Positions 1-9,914 of a DNA stretch of 64,000 nt are shown in pieces (position 1 is the stretch's first letter; each line of letters starts with the position of its first letter). The position numbers were made by a program, and so were the translations under genes. The stretch comes from Pseudomonas sp. WS 5079 (GTDB lineage: Bacteria; Pseudomonadota; Gammaproteobacteria; Pseudomonadales; Pseudomonadaceae): positions 496,001 through 560,000 of the forward strand of contig NZ_JAAQWN010000004.1 in the NCBI RefSeq assembly GCF_012985465.1, given 5' to 3'. The notes beneath the pieces are model-generated. The model was not told the origin of the DNA and made no database searches. It saw only the letters and a list, made by a program, of their open reading frames with translations.

Positions 1-95
1 TGAACGTGGGCTGCGGCCGATCGCCTCTTACGGTTTAAGGACACGCCGCAGCGCGGGTAGAATACCCGCCACCTTACGCAAGATGCGACCCGCAC

Positions 96-1463
<1,368 letters not shown>

Positions 1464-1484
1464 GGGGTATGTGGGGCCAGCCAG

Positions 1485-1577
1485 GCCCCCATCGCAGGCA
1501 AGCCAGCTCCCACAGGGGAATGCATTCCAAATGTGGGAGCTACGGTGGTGCGACGATTCGACTTGCCTGCGATGGCA
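1485..1577. repeat. REP doublet (degenerate)
   Basis: The left half carries the core 'gcaggcaagccagctccc' and the right half ends in 'cttgcctgcgatgg'. The two are inverted around about 40 bases, in the gap between two convergent genes. The right arm is eroded. Confidence 0.75.
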
Positions 1578-1588
1578 GCACCGCGGTC

Positions 1589-2260
1589 TCAATGGTTGAC
1601 GGTAAACGCCAGCATCATCGACAACTGGCACATCGGCCGCCCGCTCTCGGCGTGCCATTGGTTGAACGCCGCCTGCACCGTCGCCAGGTCCCGCAGGCTG
1701 GTGGGGGCCTTGTCGACAATCTCCTGCGCATTCAGCGCCGCGACCACGTCGTAGCTCGGCACAAACGTGTCCTTGCCCACCATGCGCAAAAAGCGCGGCG
1801 CCGACAGCCCGCCCAACTGGTGGCCGTGCTTGCTCAGGTATTTCCACAGGCCGACGATATCGGTCACCGGCCAGTCGGCGATCAACGCCGCGAAGCTGCC
1901 CTTCTCCTGCTCGACATCGAGGATCATCTGCGCATTGCGCGGCACGCTCTTGAGCTTGCCCAGGTGGCGGATGATCCGCGTGTCCTGCATCAGCCGCTCA
2001 AGGTGCTCGGCGCCCATCAACACGACCTTCTCGGGATCGAAGCCGAAGAACACTTGCTCGAACGCCGGCCACTTGGCGTCCACCACACTGTGCTTGAGCC
2101 CGGCGCGAAACACCCGCAGCGACAGGGTCGACAGGTAGCGGTCATCGCTGATCTGGCGCAATTGCGCCGGCGTCTTGGGCACAGGCAGGTGGGCTTCGAG
2201 CTCGGCCGCCGAACCAAAGCGGTTCAGACAGTATTCGTGCAGCCATTTGTAATCGCGCAT
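1589..2260 (-). CDS. DNA-3-methyladenine glycosylase I-like protein
   Basis: The 223-residue protein belongs to the adenine-glycosylase branch of the helix-hairpin-helix DNA glycosylases, by its overall pattern (SLRVFRAGL..., a central hairpin-like LSKHGHQLGGLSAPRFLRMVG, and a late SYDVVAAL segment). It would remove alkylated adenine from DNA. It is diverged from the Tag subgroup: the usual N-terminal zinc-site pattern of Tag is not visible. So the exact substrate is uncertain. It runs convergently with the wrbA unit, has a gap of about 70 bases to ttcA, and is probably expressed with or just after ttcA. Confidence 0.7.
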   Translation of the reverse strand: MRDYKWLHEYCLNRFGSAAELEAHLPVPKTPAQLRQISDDRYLSTLSLRVFRAGLKHSVVDAKWPAFEQVFFGFDPEKVVLMGAEHLERLMQDTRIIRHLGKLKSVPRNAQMILDVEQEKGSFAALIADWPVTDIVGLWKYLSKHGHQLGGLSAPRFLRMVGKDTFVPSYDVVAALNAQEIVDKAPTSLRDLATVQAAFNQWHAESGRPMCQLSMMLAFTVNH

Positions 2261-2327
2261 GCCCTCTCCTACGGGTTGAAATGAAAACGGCGCCTATGAG
2301 CGCCGTCTGTCAGAGCCTGGAAAAGAC

Positions 2328-3152
2328 TCAGAGGTTCACAATGTTGACGAAGCGCGAAGCGGCGGTCTCGTCGATGCGCAGGCTGGTGAAGTCGAACAGG
2401 TTGCGGTCGGCCAGTTGCGACGGGATCACGTTCTGCAAGCTGCGGAAGATGCTTTCGGTGCGCCCCGGCGTCTTGCGCTCCCACTCCTGGAGCATGTCCT
2501 TGACCACCTGGCGCTGCAGGTTCTCCTGGGAGCCACAGAGGTTGCAGGGGATGATCGGGAATTGCTTGAAGTCGGAGTAGGCCTGGATGTCCTTCTCGTT
2601 GCAATACGCCAGCGGGCGGATCACCACGTTGCGGCCGTCGTCGGCGCGCAGCTTGGGCGGCATGGCCTTGAGGGAGCCGTTGAAGAACATGTTGAGAAAG
2701 AACGTCTCGACGATGTCGTCGCGGTGATGACCCAGGGCCATCTTGGTTGCGCCAATTTCATCGGCAAAGGTGTACAGGGTGCCACGGCGCAGGCGCGAGC
2801 ACAGCGAGCAGGTGGTCTTGCCTTCCGGGATCAGTTCCTTGACCACCGAATAGGTGTCTTTCTCGACGATGTGGTACTCGATGCCCAGGGTCTTGAGGTA
2901 GGCCGGCAGCACGTCCTCGGGGAACCCGGGCTGCTTCTGGTCCATGTTGACGGCAACGATGTCGAACTTGATCGGCGCGACCTTCTGCAGGTGCATCAGC
3001 ACGTCCAGCATGGTGTAGCTGTCCTTGCCGCCGGACAGGCAGACCATGACCTTGTCGCCCTCCTCGATCATGTTGAAGTCAGCGACAGCCTCACCGGCCA
3101 GGCGCCGCAGGCGTTTTTGCAGTTTGTTCTGATTGACGGTAAGGGTGCCCAT
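2328..3152 (-). CDS. ttcA: tRNA 2-thiocytidine(32) synthetase TtcA
   Basis: The 274-residue protein has the ATP-pyrophosphatase P-loop SGGKDS (residues 40-45) and two CxxC pairs (Cys115/Cys118 and Cys203/Cys206). TtcA uses these to hold an iron-sulfur cluster while thiolating C32 of tRNAs. The start MGTLTVNQ was chosen because it gives the standard family length; the open frame continues further upstream only through REP sequence. Upstream lies the 136-bp REP array, so its promoter must be within the short stretch 3153-3220. Confidence 0.95.
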   Translation of the reverse strand: MGTLTVNQNKLQKRLRRLAGEAVADFNMIEEGDKVMVCLSGGKDSYTMLDVLMHLQKVAPIKFDIVAVNMDQKQPGFPEDVLPAYLKTLGIEYHIVEKDTYSVVKELIPEGKTTCSLCSRLRRGTLYTFADEIGATKMALGHHRDDIVETFFLNMFFNGSLKAMPPKLRADDGRNVVIRPLAYCNEKDIQAYSDFKQFPIIPCNLCGSQENLQRQVVKDMLQEWERKTPGRTESIFRSLQNVIPSQLADRNLFDFTSLRIDETAASRFVNIVNL

Positions 3153-3221
3153 GGCGCTTGGATCCGCGAAAAAGGTGTGTGACGAAAAGCCGGGCATTTT
3201 AGCGGTATGGAGCACCGAGTT

Positions 3222-4272
3222 CCAATGTGGGACGGGCTTGCTCCCGATAGCGGCAGTCCAGCCACTGTTTCTGGTAACTGACCCACCGCCATCGCAGGCA
3301 AGCCAGCTCCTACACTTGATCTGTGGTGGGGCCAAAATTCTCTGCCTCAGTGAGATCCCCTGTGGGAGCGGGCTTGCCCGCGATAGCGGCAGTCCAGCCA
3401 CTGTTTCTGGCAACTCACCCACCGCCATCGCAGGCAAGCCAGCTCCTACACTTGATCTGTGGTGGGGCCAAAATTCTCTGCCCCAGTGAGATCCCCTGTG
3501 GGAGCGGGCTTGCCCGCGATAGCGGCAGTCTAGCCACTGTTTCTGGTAACTGACCCGCCGCCATCGCAGGCAAGCCAGCTCCTACACTTGATCTGTGGTG
3601 GAGCCAAAATTCTCTGCCCCAGTGAGATCCCCTGTGGGAGCGGGCTTGCCCGCGATAGCGGCAGTCCAGCCACTGTTTCTGGTAACTGACCCGCCGCCAT
3701 CGCAGGCAAGCCAGCTCCTACACTTGATCTGTGGTGGAGCCAAAATTCTCTGCCCCAGTGAGATCCCCTGTGGGAGCGGGCTTGCCCGCGATAGCGGCAG
3801 TCCAGCCACTGTTTCTGGCAACTGACCCACCGCCATCGCAGGCAAGCCAGCTCCTACACTTGATCTGTGGTGGGGCCAAAATTCTCTGCCCCAGTGAGAT
3901 CCCCTGTGGGAGCGGGCTTGCCTGCGATAGCGGCAGTCTAGCCACTGTTTCTGGTAACTGACCCGCCGCCATCGCAGGCAAGCCAGCTCCTACACTTGAT
4001 CTGTGGTGGGGCCAAAATTCTCTGCCCCAGTGAGATCCCCTGTGGGAGCGGGCTTGCCCGCGATAGCGGCAGTCCAGCCACTGTTTCTGGTAACTGACCC
4101 ACCGCCATCGCAGGCAAGCCAGCTCCTACACTTGATCTGTGGTGGGGCCAAAATTCTCTGCCCCAGTGAGATCCCCTGTGGGAGCGGGCTTGCCCGCGAT
4201 AGCGGCAGTCCAGCCACTGTCTCTGGCAACTGGCCCACCGCCATCACAGGCAAGCCAGCTCCCACAGGAGGC
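3222..4272. repeat. Tandem array of 136-bp REP-doublet units (about 7.7 copies)
   Basis: The marker 'cttgatctgtggtg' recurs at 3315, 3451, 3587, 3723, 3859, 3995 and 4131, exactly 136 bases apart. The marker 'gatagcggcagtc' occurs eight times. Each unit holds one 'gtgggagcgggcttgcccgc' REP and one inverted 'gcaggcaagccagctcc' REP separated by the 'ccactgtttctgg' linker. Copies differ by scattered single bases. The period is not a multiple of three and the translated frames are only REP shadows, so there is no gene in 3153-4469. It lies between the divergently transcribed ttcA and the YIP1 gene. Confidence 0.97.
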
Positions 4273-4469
4273 TGTATTCCACGTCACAGACCCAGGCGCG
4301 ATTAAGCCCAGTGTTTACAGCGCAATTTGCTCTAAAGCCCCACACTTTTTCCGGTCATCACTTCCTATACTGCGACATAAGGTCGCACATGTATCCAGAC
4401 CTTTCAGGCCACTTGGCCGGCGGGCGCTCCGCTTGGGGGGCGATGGTAATAACGACAGGAGTGACTGGC

Positions 4470-5072
4470 ATGATCCATCACGTCGTGGGGCTTTTCACCC
4501 ATCCCGACCAGGAATGGCGGGAAATTCGTGGCGATAAAGAAGAAAGCATCGGCCACATGTACCTCACTCACACGCTGATTCTTGCGGCGATCCCCGCCGT
4601 ATCAGCCTTTATCGGCACCACCCAGGTCGGCTGGGTCATCGGCAATCGCTCCCCGGTCATGCTGACCCAGGAAAGTGCATTGTGGATGACTATCATGTCG
4701 TACCTGGCGATGCTCGGCGGCGTTGCGGTGATGGGCGCCTTCATTCACTGGATGGCGCGCACCTACGACGCCAATCCGAGCATGGCGCGCTGCGTCGCGT
4801 TCGCCACCTATACCGCGACGCCACTGTTTATCGGCGGGCTGGCGGCGCTGTATCCGCATATGTGGCTGGGCATGGTCGTGGGCACGGCCGCCATCTGCTA
4901 CACGGTGTACCTGCTGTATGTAGGATTGCCGACCTTCATGAGCATCGACCCGGACGAAGGCTTCCTGTTTTCCAGCTCGGTACTGGCCGTAGGCCTGGTG
5001 GTACTGGTGGCGATCATGGCGTTTACCGTGATTGTCTGGGGCCTGGGCGTGGGGCCGATCTACACCAACTAG
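4470..5072 (+). CDS. YIP1 family inner membrane protein
   Basis: The 200-residue protein has about five membrane-spanning segments after a short cytoplasmic head (MIHHVVGLFTHPDQEW). The VxGLFxHPxxEWxxIR start and the hydrophobic layout match the bacterial Yip1-domain family. I chose the ATG at 4470 because AGGAG sits eight bases upstream; longer frames run back into REP DNA. The role of the bacterial family is not known. It is followed by the SprT-like gene on the same strand after about 130 bases, with no terminator visible between them. Confidence 0.85.
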   Translation: MIHHVVGLFTHPDQEWREIRGDKEESIGHMYLTHTLILAAIPAVSAFIGTTQVGWVIGNRSPVMLTQESALWMTIMSYLAMLGGVAVMGAFIHWMARTYDANPSMARCVAFATYTATPLFIGGLAALYPHMWLGMVVGTAAICYTVYLLYVGLPTFMSIDPDEGFLFSSSVLAVGLVVLVAIMAFTVIVWGLGVGPIYTN

Positions 5073-5201
5073 CCGTCTTACCAGCGCAGGAACAGCCACC
5101 GCAAGGTGGCTTTGTGCGTTATGCATGACCATTCGGCGCCTGACAGATTCGGAAACACCCGTGGATGCGGCATACTGGGCGTCTCTGGAGATATGTACAG
5201 C

Positions 5202-5696
5202 ATGCCCGAGCAACTCAATACCCGCGTCGAAGATTGTTTCCTACAAGCCGAATCCTTTTTCAAACGAAGTTTCAAACGCCCCCAGGTCAGCCTCAAGCTG
5301 CGTGGGCAGAAAGCCGGTGTCGCGCATTTGCACGAGAACCTGCTGCGCTTCAACCCCCAGTTGTACCGAGAAAACAGCCAACACTTCCTCAAACAGACGG
5401 TGGCCCACGAAGTGGCGCACTTGATCGCCCACCAGTTGTTTGGCGAGCGCATCCAGCCCCATGGCGAGGAATGGCAACTGATCATGCGCGGGGTCTACGA
5501 ACTGCCGCCTGATCGCTGCCATACCTATGAGATTCAGCGCCGGCGGGTGACCCGCTATATCTACCGGTGCCCGTGTGCCGACAGTGACTTCCCGTTCTCG
5601 GCCCAGCGCCATGGGCTGGTGAACCAGGGCCGGCGGTATTTGTGCCGGCGCTGTCGGGAGACGTTGGTGTTTACTGGGGAGACGCGGGTGGAGTGA
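5202..5696 (+). CDS. SprT-like zinc metalloprotease family protein
   Basis: The 164-residue protein carries the HEVAH zinc-protease motif (residues 69-73), a further histidine in IQPHGEEW (about residue 87), and a C-terminal zinc ribbon with YRCPCA and CRRC cysteine pairs. This layout is that of SprT/Spartan-like proteins; in eukaryotes Spartan cleaves DNA-protein crosslinks, while the bacterial role is less clear. The start MPEQLN at 5202 is preferred, with GGAG 11 bases upstream; an in-frame ATG at 5193 adds three residues. No partner gene is evident. Confidence 0.88.
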   Translation: MPEQLNTRVEDCFLQAESFFKRSFKRPQVSLKLRGQKAGVAHLHENLLRFNPQLYRENSQHFLKQTVAHEVAHLIAHQLFGERIQPHGEEWQLIMRGVYELPPDRCHTYEIQRRRVTRYIYRCPCADSDFPFSAQRHGLVNQGRRYLCRRCRETLVFTGETRVE

Positions 5697-5703
5697 GGTT
5701 TTT

Positions 5704-5802
5704 GGGGGCCTGTTTGGGCCCCTTCGCGGGCAAGCCCGCTCCCACATTTTGATTTGTGAATACATTCAGAATGTGGGAGCGGGCTTGCCCGCGATGGGGC
5801 CC
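5704..5802. repeat. REP doublet
   Basis: The inverted pair 'cgcgggcaagcccgctccc' and 'gggagcgggcttgcccgcg' is separated by about 25 bases, with outer 'gggcccc' arms also paired. It sits between two convergent genes and may act as a transcription boundary. Confidence 0.85.
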
Positions 5803-5811
5803 GAACAGCCA

Positions 5812-6993
5812 CTACCCCACCACCCTGGCACCCCGCAGCTCGGCTATCCGCTGAGTACTGAAACCCAACTCCCCCAGCACCTCATCACTGTGCGCCCCCA
5901 CCGCAGCGCCAATATGCCTCGGCTGCGGCACGCCCTCGGAAAACTTCAGCGGGCACGCCATCTGCGCCTGGAACGAGCCATCCCCGCGGGGCACTTGGCT
6001 CACCAGCTCGCGGGCCTGCAACTGCGGATGCTGCAGGGCTTCGCCCAGACTGAGCACCGGCTCGACGCAAGCATCGACCCCGGCAAACAACGCACACAGC
6101 TCCTCGAAGCTGTGCCGCTCAAACTCCACTTGCAGCGCCTGCTTGAGGGCCTTTTGCTGTTCGGGCTTGGGCGACAAGCCCTGGGCCGCCAGCTCCGGGC
6201 GCCCCAGCGCAGTACACAATTGCTGCATAAACCCCGGTTCCAGGCTACCCACCGACAGCCAGCGCCCGTCCCGCGAGCGGTAGTAATCGTAGAAGCTGCC
6301 GCCATTGAGTATCTGGTCTTCGCGCCCAGGCTCCACGCCACAGGCTAGGTAGGCCGCGCCGGCCATGGCGTTGAGGCTGAAGGCGCAGTCGGTCATGCTC
6401 ACGTCCAGGTACTGGCCCAGCCCGCTGTGCTGGCGCGCAATCACTGCCGCCAGCAGGCCGACCACGGCATGCAACGAGCCGCCGCCCACATCCGCCAATT
6501 GCACGCCCAGGGGCACTGGGCCGCTGTCCTGGCGCCCGGTGTAGCTGGCGACGCCAGACAGGGCCAGGTAGTTGATGTCATGGCCGGCGCGGTCCTTGTA
6601 GGGGCCTGTCTGGCCATAGCCGGTGATGGACACATAGATCAGCTTCGGGTTGAGCGCCTTCAACGCCTCATACCCCAAGCCCAGACGCTCCATGACTCCG
6701 GGGCGAAATTGCTCCAGCACAATGTCGTACTCCGCCACCAATTGCCGCACGATCTCCAGCGCCTCGGGCTGCTTGAGGTCCAGGGCCAGGCTGCGCTTGT
6801 TGCGGTTGAGGTAGGCATGACTGGCCGACACGCCACGGTCGTGGGGCGGCAACACCCGCAGCAGGTCCATGCGCGTGGGGGATTCGATGCGCAGCACCTC
6901 GGCGCCCATGTCCGCCAACAGCAGCGAGGCAAAAGGCCCCGGCAGCAAGGTCGAGAAATCCAGCACTTTAAGGGACGCCAAGGGGCCTGACAT
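5812..6993 (-). CDS. CaiB/BaiF family III CoA-transferase, alpha-methylacyl-CoA racemase-like
   Basis: The 393-residue protein starts LASLKVLDFSTLLPGPFAS, the family III CoA-transferase opening. It carries GHDINYLALSG (Asp139 in the catalytic-Asp position), a motif typical of alpha-methylacyl-CoA racemases. It would either epimerise 2-methyl-branched acyl-CoAs or transfer CoA between acids. The start at 6993 has GGAG close upstream, and the frame before it is non-conserved. It is a single gene between dctA and a REP doublet. The racemase subgroup is inferred from the motif; the substrate is unknown. Confidence 0.85.
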   Translation of the reverse strand: MSGPLASLKVLDFSTLLPGPFASLLLADMGAEVLRIESPTRMDLLRVLPPHDRGVSASHAYLNRNKRSLALDLKQPEALEIVRQLVAEYDIVLEQFRPGVMERLGLGYEALKALNPKLIYVSITGYGQTGPYKDRAGHDINYLALSGVASYTGRQDSGPVPLGVQLADVGGGSLHAVVGLLAAVIARQHSGLGQYLDVSMTDCAFSLNAMAGAAYLACGVEPGREDQILNGGSFYDYYRSRDGRWLSVGSLEPGFMQQLCTALGRPELAAQGLSPKPEQQKALKQALQVEFERHSFEELCALFAGVDACVEPVLSLGEALQHPQLQARELVSQVPRGDGSFQAQMACPLKFSEGVPQPRHIGAAVGAHSDEVLGELGFSTQRIAELRGARVVG

Positions 6994-7100
6994 GGGAGCT
7001 CCGATTCCAGTTCGATGGGGCACAGAGTAGTCAGCCTTGGGCAACAGCGGCAATTACCGTAAGCATCATCGACAGTGACCGTTGTGCTCGTGCGCCCATA

Positions 7101-7127
7101 AAAAAACCCATCCGAAGATGGGTTTTT
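7101..7127 (-). terminator. Rho-independent terminator of dctA
   Basis: An 11-bp stem (AAAAACCCATC / GATGGGTTTTT) with a UUCG loop on the minus strand lies 18 bases past the dctA stop and ends in a T-tract. Confidence 0.93.
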
Positions 7128-7144
7128 CAGGACTGCGCCAGCGT

Positions 7145-8476
7145 TTACTTGATCGCTGGTGCCGGGCCTTCGGCCACGCCCAGGTCATCCAGTTCGCGGG
7201 TTTCGGAGATACCGGTACCGCCGGAATCCAGCTCGCTTTGCAGCTTGTCGGTGTCCAGTTCCTTGACCCACTTGGCGACGACGATGGTCGCCACGGCGTT
7301 ACCGACCAGGTTGGTCAGGGCACGGGCCTCGGACATGAAGCGGTCGATACCGAGGATCAGCGCCAGGCCGGCAACCGGCAGGTGGCCAACCGCCGACAGG
7401 GTTGCGGCCAGGACGATAAAGCCACTACCGGTCACGCCCGCAGCGCCTTTGGAGGACAGCAACAGCACCAGCAGCAGGGTGATCTGGTGGGTGATGTCCA
7501 TGTGGGTGTCAGTCGCCTGGGCGATGAACACGGCAGCCATGGTCAGGTAGATCGAAGTACCGTCGAGGTTGAAGGAGTAGCCCGTCGGGATCACCAGGCC
7601 TACAACCGACTTCTTGGCACCCAGGCGTTCCATCTTGATCAGCATGCGCGGCAGTGCGGATTCGGAGGAGGAAGTACCGAGGACGATCAGCAGCTCTTCA
7701 CGGATGTAGCGCACCAGCTTCAGGACGCTGAAGCCGTGGGCGCGGCAGATGCCACCCAGGACCACCAGCACGAACAGCACGCAGGTGATGTAGAAGCAGA
7801 TCATCAACTGGCCCAGTTGCACCAGCGAGCCGACACCGTAGGCACCGATGGTGAACGCCATGGCGCCCAGGGCACCGATTGGCGCAAGCTTCATGATCAT
7901 GTTGATGATGTTGAACATCACGTGGGCGAAGCGATCGATGAAGTCCAGCACCGGCTTGCCGTAGGCACCCAGGCGGTGCAGGGCGAAACCGAAGATCACC
8001 GAGAACATCAGCACTTGCAGGATATCGCCGTTGGCGAAGGCGCCGACGATGGTGTTGGGGATCACGTTGAGGATAAAGCCGACGATGCTCTGGTCTTTAC
8101 CGGCAGTGACGTAGGCCGCGACTTTCGAAGCGTCCAGGGTCGCAACGTCGATGTGCATGCCAGCGCCTGGCTGCACCACGTTGACCACGACCAGGCCGAT
8201 CAGCAGGGCGATGGTGGAGACGATTTCGAAGTACAGCAGCGCGTAGCCGCCGGTCTTGCCCACCGACTTCATGTTCTGCATGCCGGCGATGCCGCTAACC
8301 ACGGTACAGAAGATGATCGGGGCGATGACCATTTTGATCAGCTTGATAAAGCCGTCACCCAATGGCTTGAGGGCCACACCGGTTTGCGGGTAGAAGTGAC
8401 CGAGCAGGATACCGATAACGATGGCAACGATTACCTGGAAATACAGGGTTTTGTAGAACGGCTGACGAGTCGTCAT
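7145..8476 (-). CDS. dctA: C4-dicarboxylate:proton/sodium symporter DctA
   Basis: The 443-residue member of the dicarboxylate/amino acid:cation symporter family has eight helices, the re-entrant TSSSES serine-rich loop (in [15 protein letters not shown]) and the NLDGTSIY and [14 protein letters not shown] motifs of the transport core. It imports succinate, fumarate and malate across the inner membrane. The upstream 8606-8621 element is a very good sigma-54 promoter, as expected for a gene under DctB/DctD-type control. The two-component dctBD genes are not in this window. Confidence 0.96.
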   Translation of the reverse strand: MTTRQPFYKTLYFQVIVAIVIGILLGHFYPQTGVALKPLGDGFIKLIKMVIAPIIFCTVVSGIAGMQNMKSVGKTGGYALLYFEIVSTIALLIGLVVVNVVQPGAGMHIDVATLDASKVAAYVTAGKDQSIVGFILNVIPNTIVGAFANGDILQVLMFSVIFGFALHRLGAYGKPVLDFIDRFAHVMFNIINMIMKLAPIGALGAMAFTIGAYGVGSLVQLGQLMICFYITCVLFVLVVLGGICRAHGFSVLKLVRYIREELLIVLGTSSSESALPRMLIKMERLGAKKSVVGLVIPTGYSFNLDGTSIYLTMAAVFIAQATDTHMDITHQITLLLVLLLSSKGAAGVTGSGFIVLAATLSAVGHLPVAGLALILGIDRFMSEARALTNLVGNAVATIVVAKWVKELDTDKLQSELDSGGTGISETRELDDLGVAEGPAPAIK

Positions 8477-8503
8477 TGCAAAGTTTCCTCAAGAGTCCCG
8501 TGG

Positions 8504-8517
8504 GGCAAATATCCGCC
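8504..8517. promoter_or_regulatory. Degenerate copy of the 14-bp palindrome in the dctA leader
   Basis: GGCAAATATCCGCC differs by two bases from the perfect palindromes at 8700 and 8741. It lies 28 bases upstream of the dctA ATG, downstream of its sigma-54 promoter, where bound protein could block elongation or translation. The function is inferred from similarity only. Confidence 0.45.
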
Positions 8518-8605
8518 ATTGCCCACGACACTTGAATTGCGAACCCTCCTGCACTGGAGGGATTTGTTTTGGCGAGCTGCTGGCTGGCAGATCTGTAATC
8601 CTTAT

Positions 8606-8621
8606 CGCAAACGGCGTGCCA
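8606..8621 (-). promoter_or_regulatory. Sigma-54 (RpoN) promoter of dctA
   Basis: Read on the minus strand the site is TGGCACG-CCGT-TTGCG, a match to the -24/-12 consensus TGGCACG-N4-TTGC. It would give a leader of about 120 bases before the dctA start. A sigma-54 promoter requires an upstream enhancer-bound activator. Confidence 0.88.
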
Positions 8622-8699
8622 CTTTCCTCAAAAGCCCTGGAGCCCGCAAACCATGGGGGCTGATAGCTATCAGCGGTGGTTTTGCAGATGGCGACAGGT

Positions 8700-8713
8700 G
8701 GCGGATATCCGCC
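8700..8713. promoter_or_regulatory. Perfect palindrome GGCGGATATCCGCC, copy 1
   Basis: This fully symmetric 14-mer is centred 41 bases from an identical second copy. It is about 90 bases upstream of the dctA sigma-54 promoter, the usual enhancer distance, and also lies in the promoter region of the divergent araC-type gene. The binding protein is unknown: a DctD-like activator or the adjacent AraC regulator. Confidence 0.75.
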
Positions 8714-8732
8714 CAGCGATCCGATCTCGTCC

Positions 8733-8738
8733 TACAAT
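8733..8738 (+). promoter_or_regulatory. Candidate -10 box of the araC-type gene
   Basis: TACAAT lies between the two palindromes, about 70 bases before the start codon. No convincing -35 is seen, so this is tentative; it would place the palindromes in position to repress or activate the regulator gene. Confidence 0.35.
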
Positions 8739-8740
8739 TT

Positions 8741-8754
8741 GGCGGATATCCGCC
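8741..8754. promoter_or_regulatory. Perfect palindrome GGCGGATATCCGCC, copy 2
   Basis: Identical to the copy at 8700 and four helical turns away, so both would face the same side of the helix. Confidence 0.75.
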
Positions 8755-8810
8755 TTGTCCACCCACAGCACGATGGCTACCATCGGCCACTCAATGGACG
8801 AGGCCCCTGC

Positions 8811-9809
8811 ATGCGCGAACGCACCATCGCCAGTCATTACGCCCGCGCCGCCCTGGGCGGCGCGCGCCGGGCCGGCTACGACTGCTCGACGCTGTTGCAG
8901 CAACTGGGGATTACCCCGGAACTGCTGGCAGAACCCCGCGCGCGCATCGCGCCGGAGCAGTTCACGCAACTGTTGCAACGGTTGTGGCTGGCCCTGGATG
9001 ACGAATACCTGGGCTTCGCCGATGGGCCGAGCAAGCGCGGCACCTTTGCCATGATGTGCCACGCACTGATTCACTGCCGCACCCTGGAGAAGGCCCTGGA
9101 GCGTGGGCTGCTGTTCTACAGCCTGTTCCCCCAGGGGCCACGCTGGCGCCTGAGCCGTGAAGGCGATATGGCGCGCCTGAGCCTGGATGACTCGCAACTG
9201 TGGGACCCGGATCATTTCTTGAGCGAAAGCCTGCTGGTGATCTGGCATCGCCTCGGCAGTTGGCTGATTGGCCAGCGTATCCGCCTGGAGCAGGCAACCT
9301 TCAGCTACCCAATGCCGGCCCATGCCAGCGAATACGACCTGCTGTTCCCCTGCCCTCTGGTGTTCAGCGCGTCCAGCAGCAGCCTGCTGTTCCACTGCCG
9401 CTACCTGAACCTGCCTCTGCTACAGGATGAGCGCACCCTCAAGCTCTTCCTCGAACGCTCACCCGCCGACCTGCTGTCCCGGCCAGACGAAGGCGACAGC
9501 CTGCGCAGCCAGTTACGCCGCCTGCTGAGCCGCGACCGCACGCCCTGGCCAGACCTGGAGGCCGTGGCGCAGCACCTGCACATCAGCCCCCAGACCCTGC
9601 GCCGGCATTTGCGTGACGAAGGCACCAGCTTCCAGGCACTCAAGGACGAATTGCGCCGCGATATTGCGATTTTTCATCTGGGGCGGGCGGATCTGTCGTT
9701 GCAGGAGATTGCCGAGCAGTTGGGGTTTTCCGAGCCGTCGGCGTTTCATCGGGCGTTCAAGAAGTGGACGGGGGTGACGCCGGGGGCTTATCGGGCGCAG
9801 GAGAGTTGA
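8811..9809 (+). CDS. AraC family transcriptional regulator (arabinose_bd N-terminal type)
   Basis: The 332-residue regulator has an N-terminal ligand-sensing half of the type shared by OruR/MmsR-like AraC proteins (CHALIHCRTLEKAL..., residues about 80-200). It has a C-terminal double helix-turn-helix (SPQTLRRHLRDEG, then LQEIAEQLGFSEPSAFHRAFKKWTGVTPGAYR). The start MRERTIASHYAR follows the family pattern. It is divergent from dctA, and perfect palindromes lie in the shared intergenic region. Its target could be dctA, the CoA-transferase gene beyond, or itself. No ligand can be named from sequence. Confidence 0.9.
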   Translation: MRERTIASHYARAALGGARRAGYDCSTLLQQLGITPELLAEPRARIAPEQFTQLLQRLWLALDDEYLGFADGPSKRGTFAMMCHALIHCRTLEKALERGLLFYSLFPQGPRWRLSREGDMARLSLDDSQLWDPDHFLSESLLVIWHRLGSWLIGQRIRLEQATFSYPMPAHASEYDLLFPCPLVFSASSSSLLFHCRYLNLPLLQDERTLKLFLERSPADLLSRPDEGDSLRSQLRRLLSRDRTPWPDLEAVAQHLHISPQTLRRHLRDEGTSFQALKDELRRDIAIFHLGRADLSLQEIAEQLGFSEPSAFHRAFKKWTGVTPGAYRAQES

Positions 9810-9815
9810 GGTCGG

Positions 9816-9897
9816 GCCCCATCGCAGGCAAGCCAGCTCCCACATTTTGATGTGTAAACACAATTAAATGTGGGAGCTGGCTTGCCTGCGATGCGCC
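9816..9897. repeat. REP doublet
   Basis: The inverted pair 'catcgcaggcaagccagctc' / 'gagctggcttgcctgcgatg' has about 30 bases between the arms and lies in the convergent gap between the araC-type gene and phoQ. Confidence 0.87.
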
Positions 9898-9914
9898 CGG
9901 CGAATCAACAAAGA

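Noticed and set aside
3222..4272. CRISPR array
   Set aside because: The repeated unit is a 136-base REP pair with near-identical 'spacers'; there are no unique spacers and no cas genes.
3323..4305. Series of short coding frames in the 136-bp array
   Set aside because: All encode the same REP-derived peptide in several frames and the period is not a multiple of three.
7082..9001. Plus-strand open frame opposite dctA
   Set aside because: Composition rich in Gln/His/Asp/Gly and the complement of a well-conserved transporter; it also runs through the dctA terminator and promoter.
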